Source of the DNA: Acidimicrobiaceae bacterium
GTDB lineage: Bacteria > Actinomycetota > Acidimicrobiia > Acidimicrobiales > Bog-793
Reading direction: 5' to 3'
DNA length: 7,240 nucleotides
NCBI GenBank assembly: GCA_003170375.1
Contig: PMZN01000159.1
Coordinates: forward strand, 5,045 to 12,284
In this document: piece after piece, positions 1 to 6,998 of the stretch
Numbering within the stretch: position 1 is the stretch's first letter
Layout: each line of letters starts with the position of its first letter
Position numbers and translations under genes: made by a program
The notes under the pieces: generated by a model
What the model was told of the DNA's origin: nothing
Seen by the model: only the letters and a program-made list of their open reading frames with translations
The model's database searches: none

Positions 1-3000
1 GCCCAAGGGCCCAAGGTCGTCCGTTCAACGAAGATGGACGACGTCATCTTCGCCGGTACCTCGAGACGGCCCGCGCTCGGGCGTGCCGAAGTCTCCCTGA
101 CGATCGACAACGCTTCGAGACGCCTGCCGGTGGAGGTGGCGGAGGTCACCATCACAAGGACGTTGTTTCGGACAGGCGAGAGCGAGTATGCGCTCAACGG
201 GGCACCGTGCCGGCTGCTCGACATACAGGAGCTTCTTTCTGACGCCGGAGTTGGCCGCCAGCAGCACGTGATCGTCAGCCAGGGACAACTCGACTCGGTG
301 CTCCAGGCGCGCCCGGAGGATCGGCGCATGGTGATCGAGGAGGCCGCAGGGGTCCTCAAGTTCCGCCGCCGCCGCGAGAGGGCTGAGCGCCGCCTCGAAT
401 CCAGCGAACAGAACCTCCTTCGGCTGCAGGACCTGCAGCGAGAGGTGCGGCGACAGCTCCGGCCGCTCGAGCGTCAGGCCGAGGCGGCCCGCCGGCACGA
501 TGGGCTCGTCGCCGAGTTGCGGGCGCTCCGGTTGCATCTAGCCGGTCGTGAGATCGGCTCGCTCGGACGGCGGCTCGAGAGCGCCGAGCGTTCGCATGCC
601 GAGCTCACCGAGCAGGAGGCCACCCAGCGCAACGAGCTGGCGCGTCTCGACGATCTGTGTGCCTCGACCGAAGCAGCGCTCACCGAGTTGCAGGCCTGGG
701 ACGGGGCGGACCGGCTCGGGCGTGCCGAGCGCCTGCTCGAGCGCCAGCGTGGCGTGGCGAACGTGGTTGCCGAGCGGCGCCGCACCGTCGCCGGGTCGCT
801 CGCGGCTGTGACGGAGGCGGACGTTGTCGCGTCACTCGAAGCCGAGTCGTCTCGCCTCGTAGCGGACCTGTCCGCCGCCGAGGCGGCTGCCAGCTCACTC
901 GTGCCCGAACGCGAGACGCTCGAGAGGCTCGAGGAAGGGCTGCGGCGCGACGAGGCGAGGTTCGTGACTGTCGCAGGCCCCGGCGATGTCGCGGATGGCT
1001 CCGTCGGGGAGCGATCAGCGGAGTCGCCCGGCTCTGCTGGGCCGCTGGACGCTCGCAGTGCTCGTCAACAGCACGATGCGGCGCTCACCCGGTCGTCGAA
1101 CGCGCGGGAGGCGGTCGCGCGACTGGCCGAGCGTCTAGCCAGTTTCGATCGCGTGCGCGCCGAGCATGAGCTGCGCTTGGCGGAGCTGGCGGCGGAGCTG
1201 GAGGCGTCCAAGGTCGCCGACGAGCGGCTCCGGACCGAGCACGAAAGACTTGTGGCGGCGGAACAGGCCGCCGAGGCACATGGACGCGAGAGCGAGTTGC
1301 GCGCGCGCACGGCGGCGGATCGCTCGCACACGCTCGAGGCCCGGGTCGAGGCACTGCAAGCAGCGCTCGACGAGACCCGGGCGCGCGCAGGCGTCGAGCG
1401 CCTCGCAGGTCTGCCGGGAGTTCTGGGAACGCTCGCGGATGTTGTCGACGTCGACGATGGCTGTGAGCGCGGTTTCGAGGCGGCCGTCGAGGACGCTCTC
1501 GGCACGGTCGTGGTCGACGGGACCAGCCAGGCGCGTGACGCGTTGCGCCACCTGCACGACGCCGGCCTCCACGGCGGCGTGTTGCCGACCGGCGGGTCTC
1601 AGGTGACCCTGCCGGTGCCGGGGCCACTGCCCACACAGCTCGTGGGGAGAGCGGAGCTGCTGCGTGATCGGGTCAAGTCACAGGCTCGAGGTGTCAGCAC
1701 CGTGCTTGATCAGCTTCTCGCCGGCGTCCTGCTCTGTCGGGGCGGGCTCATCGAGGCGCTTCGCCTCGCCGAGGAGCTGCCTGGCTACACGATCGTGACG
1801 ATCGAGGGCGACCGTCTCTCGGCGCGGGGATGGCGGATCGGAGCGGCCCGCTCGGGAGCGACCCGCGCCGCCCTCGAAACCGTCCGGCGCGACGCCGAGT
1901 CCGCCTTCGGGTTCGCACGCACGGCGATGGCCGAGGCGCAAGTCGATCGCGAGGTGCTCGCCGGCGCCCGCGCGGAGACCATCGAGGCCACCAGGCGCTT
2001 CGACAATGCAGTCGCTGCGCGCACGCATACGCAGGTTGGCCAAGCACAGTTGACCCAGCGCCTCGTCCAGCTAGAGGCCGAGCGGAACGACGCGTCGTCG
2101 GCCCACGAGGCTGCTCTGGGGCTGCTCGCGGCAACCCAGGCGGAGGTCGCCCTGCGCGAGGCCGAGATTGCCAGAGCCGAAGGGGCCGAGCTCGAGGCCC
2201 TCGCCGCGGCAGAGGAAACGGCCCGAGCCCGCAAGGCACTAGACGACCGTGCTCGCTCCCTTGCTGGTTTGAGGGCTGAGCTCGGCATGCGTGCTGCGGG
2301 GCTGGAAGAACGGAAGACACTGCTCGCCGCTCGCCGCGACGAGGTCGAGCGGCGACTCTTCGGCCTTGACGCGGCTCGTTCGGACGCTGCCGCCAGGAGG
2401 GAATCGCTCGAGGCCGCCGAGCTCGCGCTGGCGCGCATCGCGGGCGAGCTTGTCCGCCTGGAGGTCGAGCTGACGGCGGCACGGGAGCGCCTCCGAGCCG
2501 AGCGCGCGGAGCAGGAGCTGGCGGTCACCAGCGCCGTCGACCGTTTGCGCCGGGTGCGAGACGAACGTGGCGTCGCTGAGCGCGATCTCACAGGCGGGCG
2601 TGAGCTCGCGCAGCGGGTCGAGCTGGAACGCGCCGAGGCGAGGCTCCGGCTGGAGACGGCTGTGGAGGCGCTGCGACGGGAGCTCGAGTGCGAGCCCGAC
2701 GAGGCCATCGCGGCGCCGTGCCCCGAGCTGCCCGCCGGCATCCCCGCGCAGGCCAGGGTGCGCGAGCTCGATCGCGAGCTCCGGTTGATGGGCCCGGTGA
2801 ACCCTCTTGCACTCGAGGAGCTCGCTGCTCTAGAGGAGCGGGACCGGTTTCTCGCCGAGCAGCTCGAGGACGTCCGGGGCGCTCGCCGGGAGCTCGGACG
2901 GGTCATCCGCGCAGTCGACGAGGAGATCGTGGGCGTCTTCACCCAGGCGTTCGCGGATGTCGCCCGGCACTTCGAGAGCCTGTTCACGATGTTGTTCCCC

Positions 3001-3411
3001 GGAGGCACCGGCCGCCTCAGCCTGGTCGAGCCCGAGGACCTGCTCTCGACCGGGGTCGAGATCGAGGCCCGCCCGGCCGGACGCAACGTCAGGCGGCTCT
3101 CACTGCTGTCAGGAGGCGAGCGCTCGCTCGTGGCCCTAGCGTTCCTCTTCGCCGTTTTCCGCAGCCGCCCGTCGCCGTTCTATGTGATGGACGAGGTCGA
3201 GGCGGCCCTGGACGACGTGAACCTTCATCGTTTCCTCGATCTCGTCGAGGAGTTCCGTGCCGACGCTCAGCTGATAGTCGTCAGCCACCAGAAACGGACC
3301 ATGGAGGCAGCAGACGTCCTCTACGGCGTGACCATGCAGCCGGGCGGGGCGTCGAAGGTCGTGAGCGAGCGGATGGGGCGCCCGTCGGCCCACAGTGCCT
3401 CCCTCGAGTAG
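1..3411 (+). CDS. smc: Chromosome segregation ATPase SMC (5' partial)
   Basis: SMC dimerises, binds ScpA/ScpB and acts on DNA as an ATP-driven loop-extruding condensin that organises and segregates chromosomes. The reading frame is open from base 1 and gives 1136 residues. The first residues (QGPKVVRSTKMDDVIFAG) match the region just after Walker A of SMC proteins, so about 50-60 residues including Walker A lie upstream, and the ATG at 34 is internal. Visible parts (window numbering): N-terminal head with SQGQLD at 93-98 and EEAAG at 113-117; first coiled-coil arm about 120-460; hinge about 465-625; return arm about 630-930; the conserved LMGPVNPLALEE before the C-terminal head; signature LSGGE at 1036-1040; Walker B ending in D1064-E1065; H-loop H1096. 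All visible catalytic elements of the C-terminal head are intact. A Gly/Ser/Pro-rich break interrupts the first arm at about 322-352. The gene ends in TAG, 81 bases before ftsY. The identification is secure; only the start is missing. Confidence 0.97.
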   Translation, partial: AQGPKVVRSTKMDDVIFAGTSRRPALGRAEVSLTIDNASRRLPVEVAEVTITRTLFRTGESEYALNGAPCRLLDIQELLSDAGVGRQQHVIVSQGQLDSVLQARPEDRRMVIEEAAGVLKFRRRRERAERRLESSEQNLLRLQDLQREVRRQLRPLERQAEAARRHDGLVAELRALRLHLAGREIGSLGRRLESAERSHAELTEQEATQRNELARLDDLCASTEAALTELQAWDGADRLGRAERLLERQRGVANVVAERRRTVAGSLAAVTEADVVASLEAESSRLVADLSAAEAAASSLVPERETLERLEEGLRRDEARFVTVAGPGDVADGSVGERSAESPGSAGPLDARSARQQHDAALTRSSNAREAVARLAERLASFDRVRAEHELRLAELAAELEASKVADERLRTEHERLVAAEQAAEAHGRESELRARTAADRSHTLEARVEALQAALDETRARAGVERLAGLPGVLGTLADVVDVDDGCERGFEAAVEDALGTVVVDGTSQARDALRHLHDAGLHGGVLPTGGSQVTLPVPGPLPTQLVGRAELLRDRVKSQARGVSTVLDQLLAGVLLCRGGLIEALRLAEELPGYTIVTIEGDRLSARGWRIGAARSGATRAALETVRRDAESAFGFARTAMAEAQVDREVLAGARAETIEATRRFDNAVAARTHTQVGQAQLTQRLVQLEAERNDASSAHEAALGLLAATQAEVALREAEIARAEGAELEALAAAEETARARKALDDRARSLAGLRAELGMRAAGLEERKTLLAARRDEVERRLFGLDAARSDAAARRESLEAAELALARIAGELVRLEVELTAARERLRAERAEQELAVTSAVDRLRRVRDERGVAERDLTGGRELAQRVELERAEARLRLETAVEALRRELECEPDEAIAAPCPELPAGIPAQARVRELDRELRLMGPVNPLALEELAALEERDRFLAEQLEDVRGARRELGRVIRAVDEEIVGVFTQAFADVARHFESLFTMLFPGGTGRLSLVEPEDLLSTGVEIEARPAGRNVRRLSLLSGGERSLVALAFLFAVFRSRPSPFYVMDEVEAALDDVNLHRFLDLVEEFRADAQLIVVSHQKRTMEAADVLYGVTMQPGGASKVVSERMGRPSAHSASLE

Positions 3412-3415
3412 CAGG

Positions 3416-3455
3416 CGGCCCGCCGTGGTCGGCCGGTGCTGATCAGGACGCGTCC
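3416..3455. repeat. Short inverted repeats in the smc-ftsY gap
   Basis: CGGCC at 3416-3420 can pair with GGCCG at 3431-3435 across a 10-base loop, and a separate perfect 10-base palindrome, GGACGCGTCC, lies at 3446-3455. Neither is followed by a T run. They are the only structure I see in this 81-base gap besides the candidate ftsY promoter, and they are weak as a terminator. Confidence 0.35.
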
Positions 3456-3477
3456 CGGTACCTTCGTCGTCGCCAGG

Positions 3478-3483
3478 TAGTCT
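3478..3483 (+). promoter_or_regulatory. Candidate -10 box for ftsY (TAGTCT)
   Basis: TAGTCT fits the loose actinobacterial -10 pattern TAnnnT. It ends 9 bases before the ftsY ATG, so transcription would start only about 2-3 bases before the start codon. No Shine-Dalgarno sequence is present, consistent with a near-leaderless mRNA. No convincing -35 hexamer is seen 16-19 bases upstream. This is pattern-based only. Confidence 0.4.
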
Positions 3484-3492
3484 GCGCACGTC

Positions 3493-4596
3493 ATGACCCT
3501 CGTGATCGTCCTCGTCGTCGCCGTCGTGCTGGCCGTCTCCGGGGGGCTCGTTGTCGGCACGCGCTCGCGCCGCCGCGGCGCAGCGCTCCCGGAGGACGGC
3601 GCCCCGCACCCAGGCGCCCCGCAGCCTACGGTGCCGGTCACGACCGCAGCGGAAACGGAGACCTCTCCGACGCTCGAGGTCGAGGCCGGTCGCCCGGTGC
3701 TGAGAGACCGGCTCGGACGCGCCCGAGGCCTGCTGGCGGGCTACTTCGATCAGGTCCGGGGCCGTAAGGCCATCGACGAGGCGACGTTCGAGGAGCTCGA
3801 AGAGGCGCTCATCCTCGCCGACGTGGGTGTCACGACGACGACGCGAGTCCTCGGGGACATTCGGGACAAATTGCGCAGCGGTGTCCTTTCTGCGACCGAC
3901 CCGCCGGCTCTCCTCCAGGCGCTCCAGGACGATCTCATCTCGATGTTCGAGGGCGATGTCGAGTCGCTTGCCTACGCCGATGGCGACGGGCCGACCGTGT
4001 GGCTCTTCGTCGGCGTGAACGGGGTTGGCAAGACCACGACCATCGGCAAACTTGCCCTGCGAGAGATGCAGTCAGGGCGTGGGGTGGTCTTGGCAGCCGG
4101 GGACACGTTTCGGGCCGCTGCGGGTGAGCAGCTCGAGTCCTGGGCCGAGCGCGCCGGTGCCCGGATCGTCAGGGGCTCCGACGGTGCGGACCCTTCTTCG
4201 GTCATATTCGACGCTGTTCAGCACGCAGCCTCCCGGGGTGCGGGACTCGTGCTGGCTGATACCGCGGGGCGCCTGCACACCAAGGTGAACCTGATGGACG
4301 AGCTGCGCAAGGTACGCCGCGTGGCCGAGCGACCTCCGGGCCAGCTGACCGAGGTGCTCCTCGTGCTCGATGCCACGACCGGCCAGAACGGCGTAGTCCA
4401 GGCACGTCAGTTCACCGAGGCGGTCGGCGTGACGGGCATCGTTCTCACCAAGCTCGATGGCACGGCCAAAGGTGGCGTGGTGCTCGCGATCCGATCTGAG
4501 CTCGGACTGCCGATCAAGCTCGTCGGGGTCGGTGAGGCTCCAGCGGACCTCGTGCCGTTCGATCCGGTGGAGTTCGTGTCGGCGCTGTTCGGCTGA
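3493..4596 (+). CDS. ftsY: Signal recognition particle receptor FtsY
   Basis: FtsY is the membrane-associated SRP receptor. It pairs its GTPase domain with that of Ffh to hand translating ribosomes to the Sec translocon. The 367-residue product begins with one hydrophobic helix (about 2-22) followed by TRSRRR, which predicts a single membrane anchor with the rest in the cytoplasm. A Pro/Ala/Glu/Thr-rich linker (about 30-65) replaces the long acidic A domain of E. coli. The N domain covers about 67-150 and the G domain 165-367. GTPase motifs: G1 GVNGVGKT at 174-181, DTFRAAA at 204-210, G3 DTAGR at 256-260, G4 TKLD at 319-322, and the closing GVGEAPADLVPFD from 345. All key residues are present. 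The ATG is chosen because it places the membrane helix at the extreme N terminus. No clear Shine-Dalgarno sequence precedes it, while a TAGTCT box lies 9 bases upstream. FtsY is told from its paralogue Ffh by DTFRAAA and by the lack of an M domain. Confidence 0.96.
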   Translation: MTLVIVLVVAVVLAVSGGLVVGTRSRRRGAALPEDGAPHPGAPQPTVPVTTAAETETSPTLEVEAGRPVLRDRLGRARGLLAGYFDQVRGRKAIDEATFEELEEALILADVGVTTTTRVLGDIRDKLRSGVLSATDPPALLQALQDDLISMFEGDVESLAYADGDGPTVWLFVGVNGVGKTTTIGKLALREMQSGRGVVLAAGDTFRAAAGEQLESWAERAGARIVRGSDGADPSSVIFDAVQHAASRGAGLVLADTAGRLHTKVNLMDELRKVRRVAERPPGQLTEVLLVLDATTGQNGVVQARQFTEAVGVTGIVLTKLDGTAKGGVVLAIRSELGLPIKLVGVGEAPADLVPFDPVEFVSALFG

Positions 4597-4607
4597 CGCG
4601 TACGCGT
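4596..4607. repeat. Perfect 12-base palindrome at the ftsY stop
   Basis: ACGCGTACGCGT equals its own reverse complement. It begins on the last base of the ftsY TGA stop and runs into the gap before ffh. It is not followed by a T run, so it is not a typical intrinsic terminator. It could be a protein-binding site or chance in GC-rich DNA. Confidence 0.6.
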
Positions 4608-4627
4608 TCGTCGTCGCCAACGGTGCC

Positions 4628-4641
4628 CGGGCCGCGGCCCG
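4628..4641. repeat. Perfect 14-base palindrome before the ffh -10 box
   Basis: CGGGCCGCGGCCCG equals its own reverse complement. It ends 2 bases before the candidate TAACCT box and 18 bases before the ffh ATG, so it would fall in the -35/-10 spacer of any promoter there. Its position would suit an operator. No T tract follows, which argues against a terminator. Confidence 0.6.
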
Positions 4642-4643
4642 AC

Positions 4644-4649
4644 TAACCT
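4644..4649 (+). promoter_or_regulatory. Candidate -10 box for ffh (TAACCT)
   Basis: TAACCT fits TAnnnT and ends 10 bases before the ffh ATG, nearly the same placement as the box at ftsY. A start a few bases before the ATG would give a near-leaderless mRNA, in keeping with the lack of a good Shine-Dalgarno sequence. No -35 match is evident. A GC-rich perfect palindrome lies 2 bases upstream of the box. Confidence 0.4.
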
Positions 4650-4659
4650 GAGCTGACTC

Positions 4660-6060
4660 ATGTTTGACACCTTGACCGATCGTTTCGATGCAATCTTCAC
4701 GCGCCTTCGCGGCCGCGGCCGGCTAGGCGACGCCGAGGTTGCCGAGGTTCTCCGCGAAATCCGAGTCGCGCTTCTCGAAGCTGACGTCAACCTCGCCGTC
4801 GTCCGGGCTCTCATCGAAGCCATCCGCGTCCGCTGCACAGGGGCCGAGCTGGCTAAGCATCTCACCCCTGCCCAACAGGTCATCAAGGTGGTCAACGAGG
4901 AGCTCACGGCCACCCTGGGCGGTGAGGCGCTGAAGATCAGCTACGCGTCGAAGCCCCCGACAGTCGTGCTGCTCGCCGGCCTCCAAGGCTCCGGCAAGAC
5001 GACCGCCTCCGCCAAGCTGGCCCGCTGGTTCCGCCAGCAAGGGCGCCATCCCTATCTGATCGGCGCCGACCTGCAACGCCCGGCAGCTGTCGAACAGCTA
5101 CGGGTGCTCGGTGCCGAGATCGGCGTCGGCGTCTACTCCGAGCCGACCGATCCGGTCTCGGTCGCCCGCGGCGGCCTGGCCGAGGCCCAGCGCCTGGGGC
5201 GCGATGTCGTCATCGTCGACACCGCCGGCCGTCTCGCCATCGACCGGGAACTGATGGACGAGGTGCGGCGGGTGTCCGACGCGGTGCGCCCGAACTACAC
5301 GTTCTTCGTCGTCGATGCGATGACGGGTCAAGATGCCGTCCAGACTGCTGAGGCCTTCCACCAGGCATTGCAGCTCGACGGCATCATCTTGACAAAGGTT
5401 GACGGTGACGCGCGCGGCGGCGCCGCCCTCTCGGTCAAGCAGGTCGTAGGACGGCCGATCGCGTTCTTGTCCACTGGAGAACGGGTGGCCGACTTCGAGA
5501 CTTTCCACCCTGACCGTCTCGCCAGCCGGATCCTCGGAATGGGCGACGTGCTCAGCCTCATCGAGAAGGCCGAGCGCGAGTACGACGAGGAAGTCACCGG
5601 CCAGGCGCTAGAGCGGCTCCAGGCGGGGACCTTCACGCTCGATGATTTCCTTGATCAGCTCCGCCAGCTCAAGAAGATGGGCCCGCTCACGGGACTGTTG
5701 TCGCTGATGCCGGGTGTTCCGAAGGAGATGCGTGACGCTAAGGTCGATGATCGCGATGTCGGCAAGATCGAGGCGATCATCTGCTCGATGACACCCCTCG
5801 AGCGCACCGACCCGACGGTGCTGGACGGTTCGCGCCGGCTCAGGATCGCGCATGGAAGTGGCACTTCCACCACCGAGGTCAATAATCTCCTGCGGCAGTT
5901 CAAAGAGATGCAGAAGATGATGCGGGGCATCGGGCCGATGGCCAAGCTCATGGGCGGCGGTCGGCCCGGTAACCCGTCCAAGTCGAGCAAGGGCACCCGC
6001 AAGAAAGTCAAGGGCGGTCGCATCACCCCATCCTCGAGGGGTCTCGGCCCGACCCGATAA
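4660..6060 (+). CDS. ffh: Signal recognition particle protein Ffh
   Basis: Ffh binds 4.5S/SRP RNA and the signal sequences of nascent membrane and secreted proteins, then docks on FtsY with mutual GTP hydrolysis. The product is 466 residues, normal for the family. N domain about 1-90; G domain about 100-295 with G1 GLQGSGKT at 107-114, [11 protein letters not shown] at 137-147, DTAGR at 187-191, [10 protein letters not shown] at 245-254 and STGE at 271-274. The M domain follows from about 300: a methionine- and leucine-rich signal-binding part, then SMTP at 376-379 and the RNA-binding [13 protein letters not shown] at 389-401, and a basic Gly/Lys/Ser tail. The N terminus (MFDTLTDRF) matches the family start, so the ATG is firm. 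No good Shine-Dalgarno sequence precedes it; a TAACCT box lies 10 bases upstream. It sits directly after its partner ftsY, with no ylxM gene between. The gene ends in two consecutive in-frame stops, TAA then TAG. Confidence 0.97.
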   Translation: MFDTLTDRFDAIFTRLRGRGRLGDAEVAEVLREIRVALLEADVNLAVVRALIEAIRVRCTGAELAKHLTPAQQVIKVVNEELTATLGGEALKISYASKPPTVVLLAGLQGSGKTTASAKLARWFRQQGRHPYLIGADLQRPAAVEQLRVLGAEIGVGVYSEPTDPVSVARGGLAEAQRLGRDVVIVDTAGRLAIDRELMDEVRRVSDAVRPNYTFFVVDAMTGQDAVQTAEAFHQALQLDGIILTKVDGDARGGAALSVKQVVGRPIAFLSTGERVADFETFHPDRLASRILGMGDVLSLIEKAEREYDEEVTGQALERLQAGTFTLDDFLDQLRQLKKMGPLTGLLSLMPGVPKEMRDAKVDDRDVGKIEAIICSMTPLERTDPTVLDGSRRLRIAHGSGTSTTEVNNLLRQFKEMQKMMRGIGPMAKLMGGGRPGNPSKSSKGTRKKVKGGRITPSSRGLGPTR

Positions 6061-6066
6061 TAGTCT
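6061..6066 (+). promoter_or_regulatory. Weak candidate -10 box for rpsP (TAGTCT)
   Basis: TAGTCT, the same hexamer as before ftsY, starts directly after the ffh TAA stop and also supplies a second in-frame stop (TAG). It lies 26 bases before the rpsP GTG, which would allow a leader of about 20 bases carrying the AAGGAAG ribosome-binding site. No -35 sequence is seen, and read-through from ffh would serve equally well. Confidence 0.25.
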
Positions 6067-6078
6067 CCACCACGAAAG

Positions 6079-6085
6079 AAGGAAG
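6079..6085 (+). promoter_or_regulatory. Ribosome-binding site of rpsP
   Basis: AAGGAAG, inside a purine-rich run, ends 7 bases before the GTG at 6093. It is the only strong Shine-Dalgarno sequence in the window and it decides the non-ATG start of rpsP. Confidence 0.8.
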
Positions 6086-6092
6086 AAACCCC

Positions 6093-6500
6093 GTGACCGT
6101 CAAGCTCCGCCTCATGCGCATGGGCAAGAAGAAGCAGCCCACCTACCGCGTCGTCGTGGCCGACAGCCGTTCGCCCCGAGATGGGCGGTTCATAGAGGCC
6201 GTCGGCACTTATGCGCCCCGCATGGAACCATCCACCATCGAGATCGACAATGCCCGAGCCCTGGGCTGGCTGGCCAAGGGCGCTCAACCCACCGAGACTG
6301 TGCGCAAGTTGCTCGTGATCTCGGGAGCCTGGGAGCAATTCGAGTCGAGTCGCCCCCCCAAACAGGTCTCTGAGCGCCACGCCCGCCCGGGCCGCTCCAC
6401 GACACCTGCCAAGAAGGCACCTGCCAAGAAGGTGGCTGCCGGCAAGGCTGCCGCCAAGCAGGTGCCCGCCGGTGATTCACAAGCTGAAGCCGAAAGCTGA
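6093..6500 (+). CDS. rpsP: 30S ribosomal protein S16
   Basis: S16 is a primary 16S rRNA-binding protein of the small ribosomal subunit, needed for its assembly. The 135-residue product has the S16 core at about 1-83: [20 protein letters not shown] at the start, [19 protein letters not shown] at 22-40, the EPSTIEID strand at 45-52, and a C-terminal core helix ending near EQFE. The N terminus fixes the GTG start, which has a strong AAGGAAG ribosome-binding site 7 bases upstream. Residues 84-135 are an extra tail: Lys/Ala/Pro-rich and basic at first (PAKK repeats at 105-108 and 110-113), turning acidic in the last few residues. Such tails are seen in actinobacterial S16 and are presumably disordered. 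It follows ffh by 32 bases and precedes khpA by 8, as in the conserved rpsP-khpA-rimM block. Confidence 0.96.
   Translation: MTVKLRLMRMGKKKQPTYRVVVADSRSPRDGRFIEAVGTYAPRMEPSTIEIDNARALGWLAKGAQPTETVRKLLVISGAWEQFESSRPPKQVSERHARPGRSTTPAKKAPAKKVAAGKAAAKQVPAGDSQAEAES
6403..6432 (+). repeat. Tandem 15-base repeat in the rpsP tail
   Basis: CACCTGCCAAGAAGG occurs twice head to tail (6403-6417 and 6418-6432), exactly in phase with codons, and encodes the doubled PAKK unit of the basic S16 tail. It looks like a recent slippage duplication in a low-complexity region. Confidence 0.85.
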
Positions 6501-6508
6501 GTGAGGCA

Positions 6509-6991
6509 ATGACCGACACCGGAAGCAACCCCTTCGCCGAACCGGACTTCAGTGCCCTTCACTCTTCGGGCGCCGAAGATGCAACAGACGAGGGCTACAG
6601 CGATGAGGACGTAGAGGACGAGCTTGAAGACGAAGACGAAGACGAGCTCGATGAAGGCGAGGAGTTCGACGATTTCGACGAGGTTCCCGTGAAAGCCGCG
6701 GCCGTGAGCGAGCGTGCGGACGACGCGGACGACGCGGGCAACCGCGTCGAAGGTGGGACAGCGCGCTCGGTGCTCGAGCACGTCGCGCGTTCCATCGTGG
6801 ACGACCCAGAAGGCGTGGCGGTCGACGTTGGTGAGACCCGGACTGGTATCCGCCTTTCCCTTCGTGTCGCCCAAGGCGACATGGGGCGGATCATCGGCCG
6901 ACGCGGACGCACCGCTCAGGCGCTGCGCACCCTCGTGCGTGCGGCAGCGGCCCGCGACGGCCAGGAGGCGTCGGTCGACATCGTCGACTGA
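6509..6991 (+). CDS. khpA: KH-domain RNA-binding protein KhpA with acidic N-terminal extension
   Basis: KhpA (YlqC family) is a small single-KH protein that binds RNA, in several bacteria together with KhpB. The KH domain is at about 84-160: a helix (SVLEHVARSIVDDP), strands, then GRIIGRRGRTAQALRTLV holding the GxxG loop as G130-R-R-G133, ending in SVDIVD. The family is usually about 75-80 residues; here some 80 residues precede the domain. Residues 23-58 contain 25 Asp/Glu out of 36 and are surely disordered. The ATG at 6509 is 8 bases after the rpsP stop. Its only Shine-Dalgarno-like match, GAGG at 6503-6506, is just 2 bases from the ATG, so coupling to rpsP translation is likely. A GTG at 6689 with GAGG 5 bases upstream could instead give a 100-residue protein without the acidic tract. 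The KH assignment and genome position are solid; the start is less certain. Confidence 0.9.
   Translation: MTDTGSNPFAEPDFSALHSSGAEDATDEGYSDEDVEDELEDEDEDELDEGEEFDDFDEVPVKAAAVSERADDADDAGNRVEGGTARSVLEHVARSIVDDPEGVAVDVGETRTGIRLSLRVAQGDMGRIIGRRGRTAQALRTLVRAAAARDGQEASVDIVD
6680..6691 (+). promoter_or_regulatory. Possible internal start of khpA (GAGG plus GTG)
   Basis: GAGG at 6680-6683 lies 5 bases before an in-frame GTG at 6689-6691. Starting here would yield 100 residues beginning just after the acidic tract. The spacing is better than that of the upstream ATG, but the GAGG also arises from the Asp-Glu-Val codons of the acidic run and may be chance. Confidence 0.25.
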
Positions 6992-6998
6992 GCACGAG

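Noticed and set aside
34..36. ATG as the start of smc
   Set aside because: The frame is open to base 1 and the residues before it match conserved Smc head sequence; Walker A must lie upstream, so this Met is internal.
1785..3086. Long minus-strand open frame of 433 codons within smc
   Set aside because: Its product is Ser/Arg/Ala-rich without any recognisable motif, and it is the expected reverse shadow of a GC-rich coding sequence that is certainly smc.
3416..3435. Rho-independent terminator after smc
   Set aside because: The stem is only 5 base pairs with a 10-base loop and no T run follows.
2688..3767. Plus-strand open frame of 359 codons spanning the smc end and ftsY start
   Set aside because: It is Arg/Gly/Pro-rich and overlaps two well-identified genes in another frame; its existence is explained by GC-rich codon bias.
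6026..6042. Hairpin near the ffh end (CCCC...GGGG around CCTCGAGG)
   Set aside because: It lies inside the ffh coding sequence, has no T run, and rpsP follows closely in a block usually co-transcribed.
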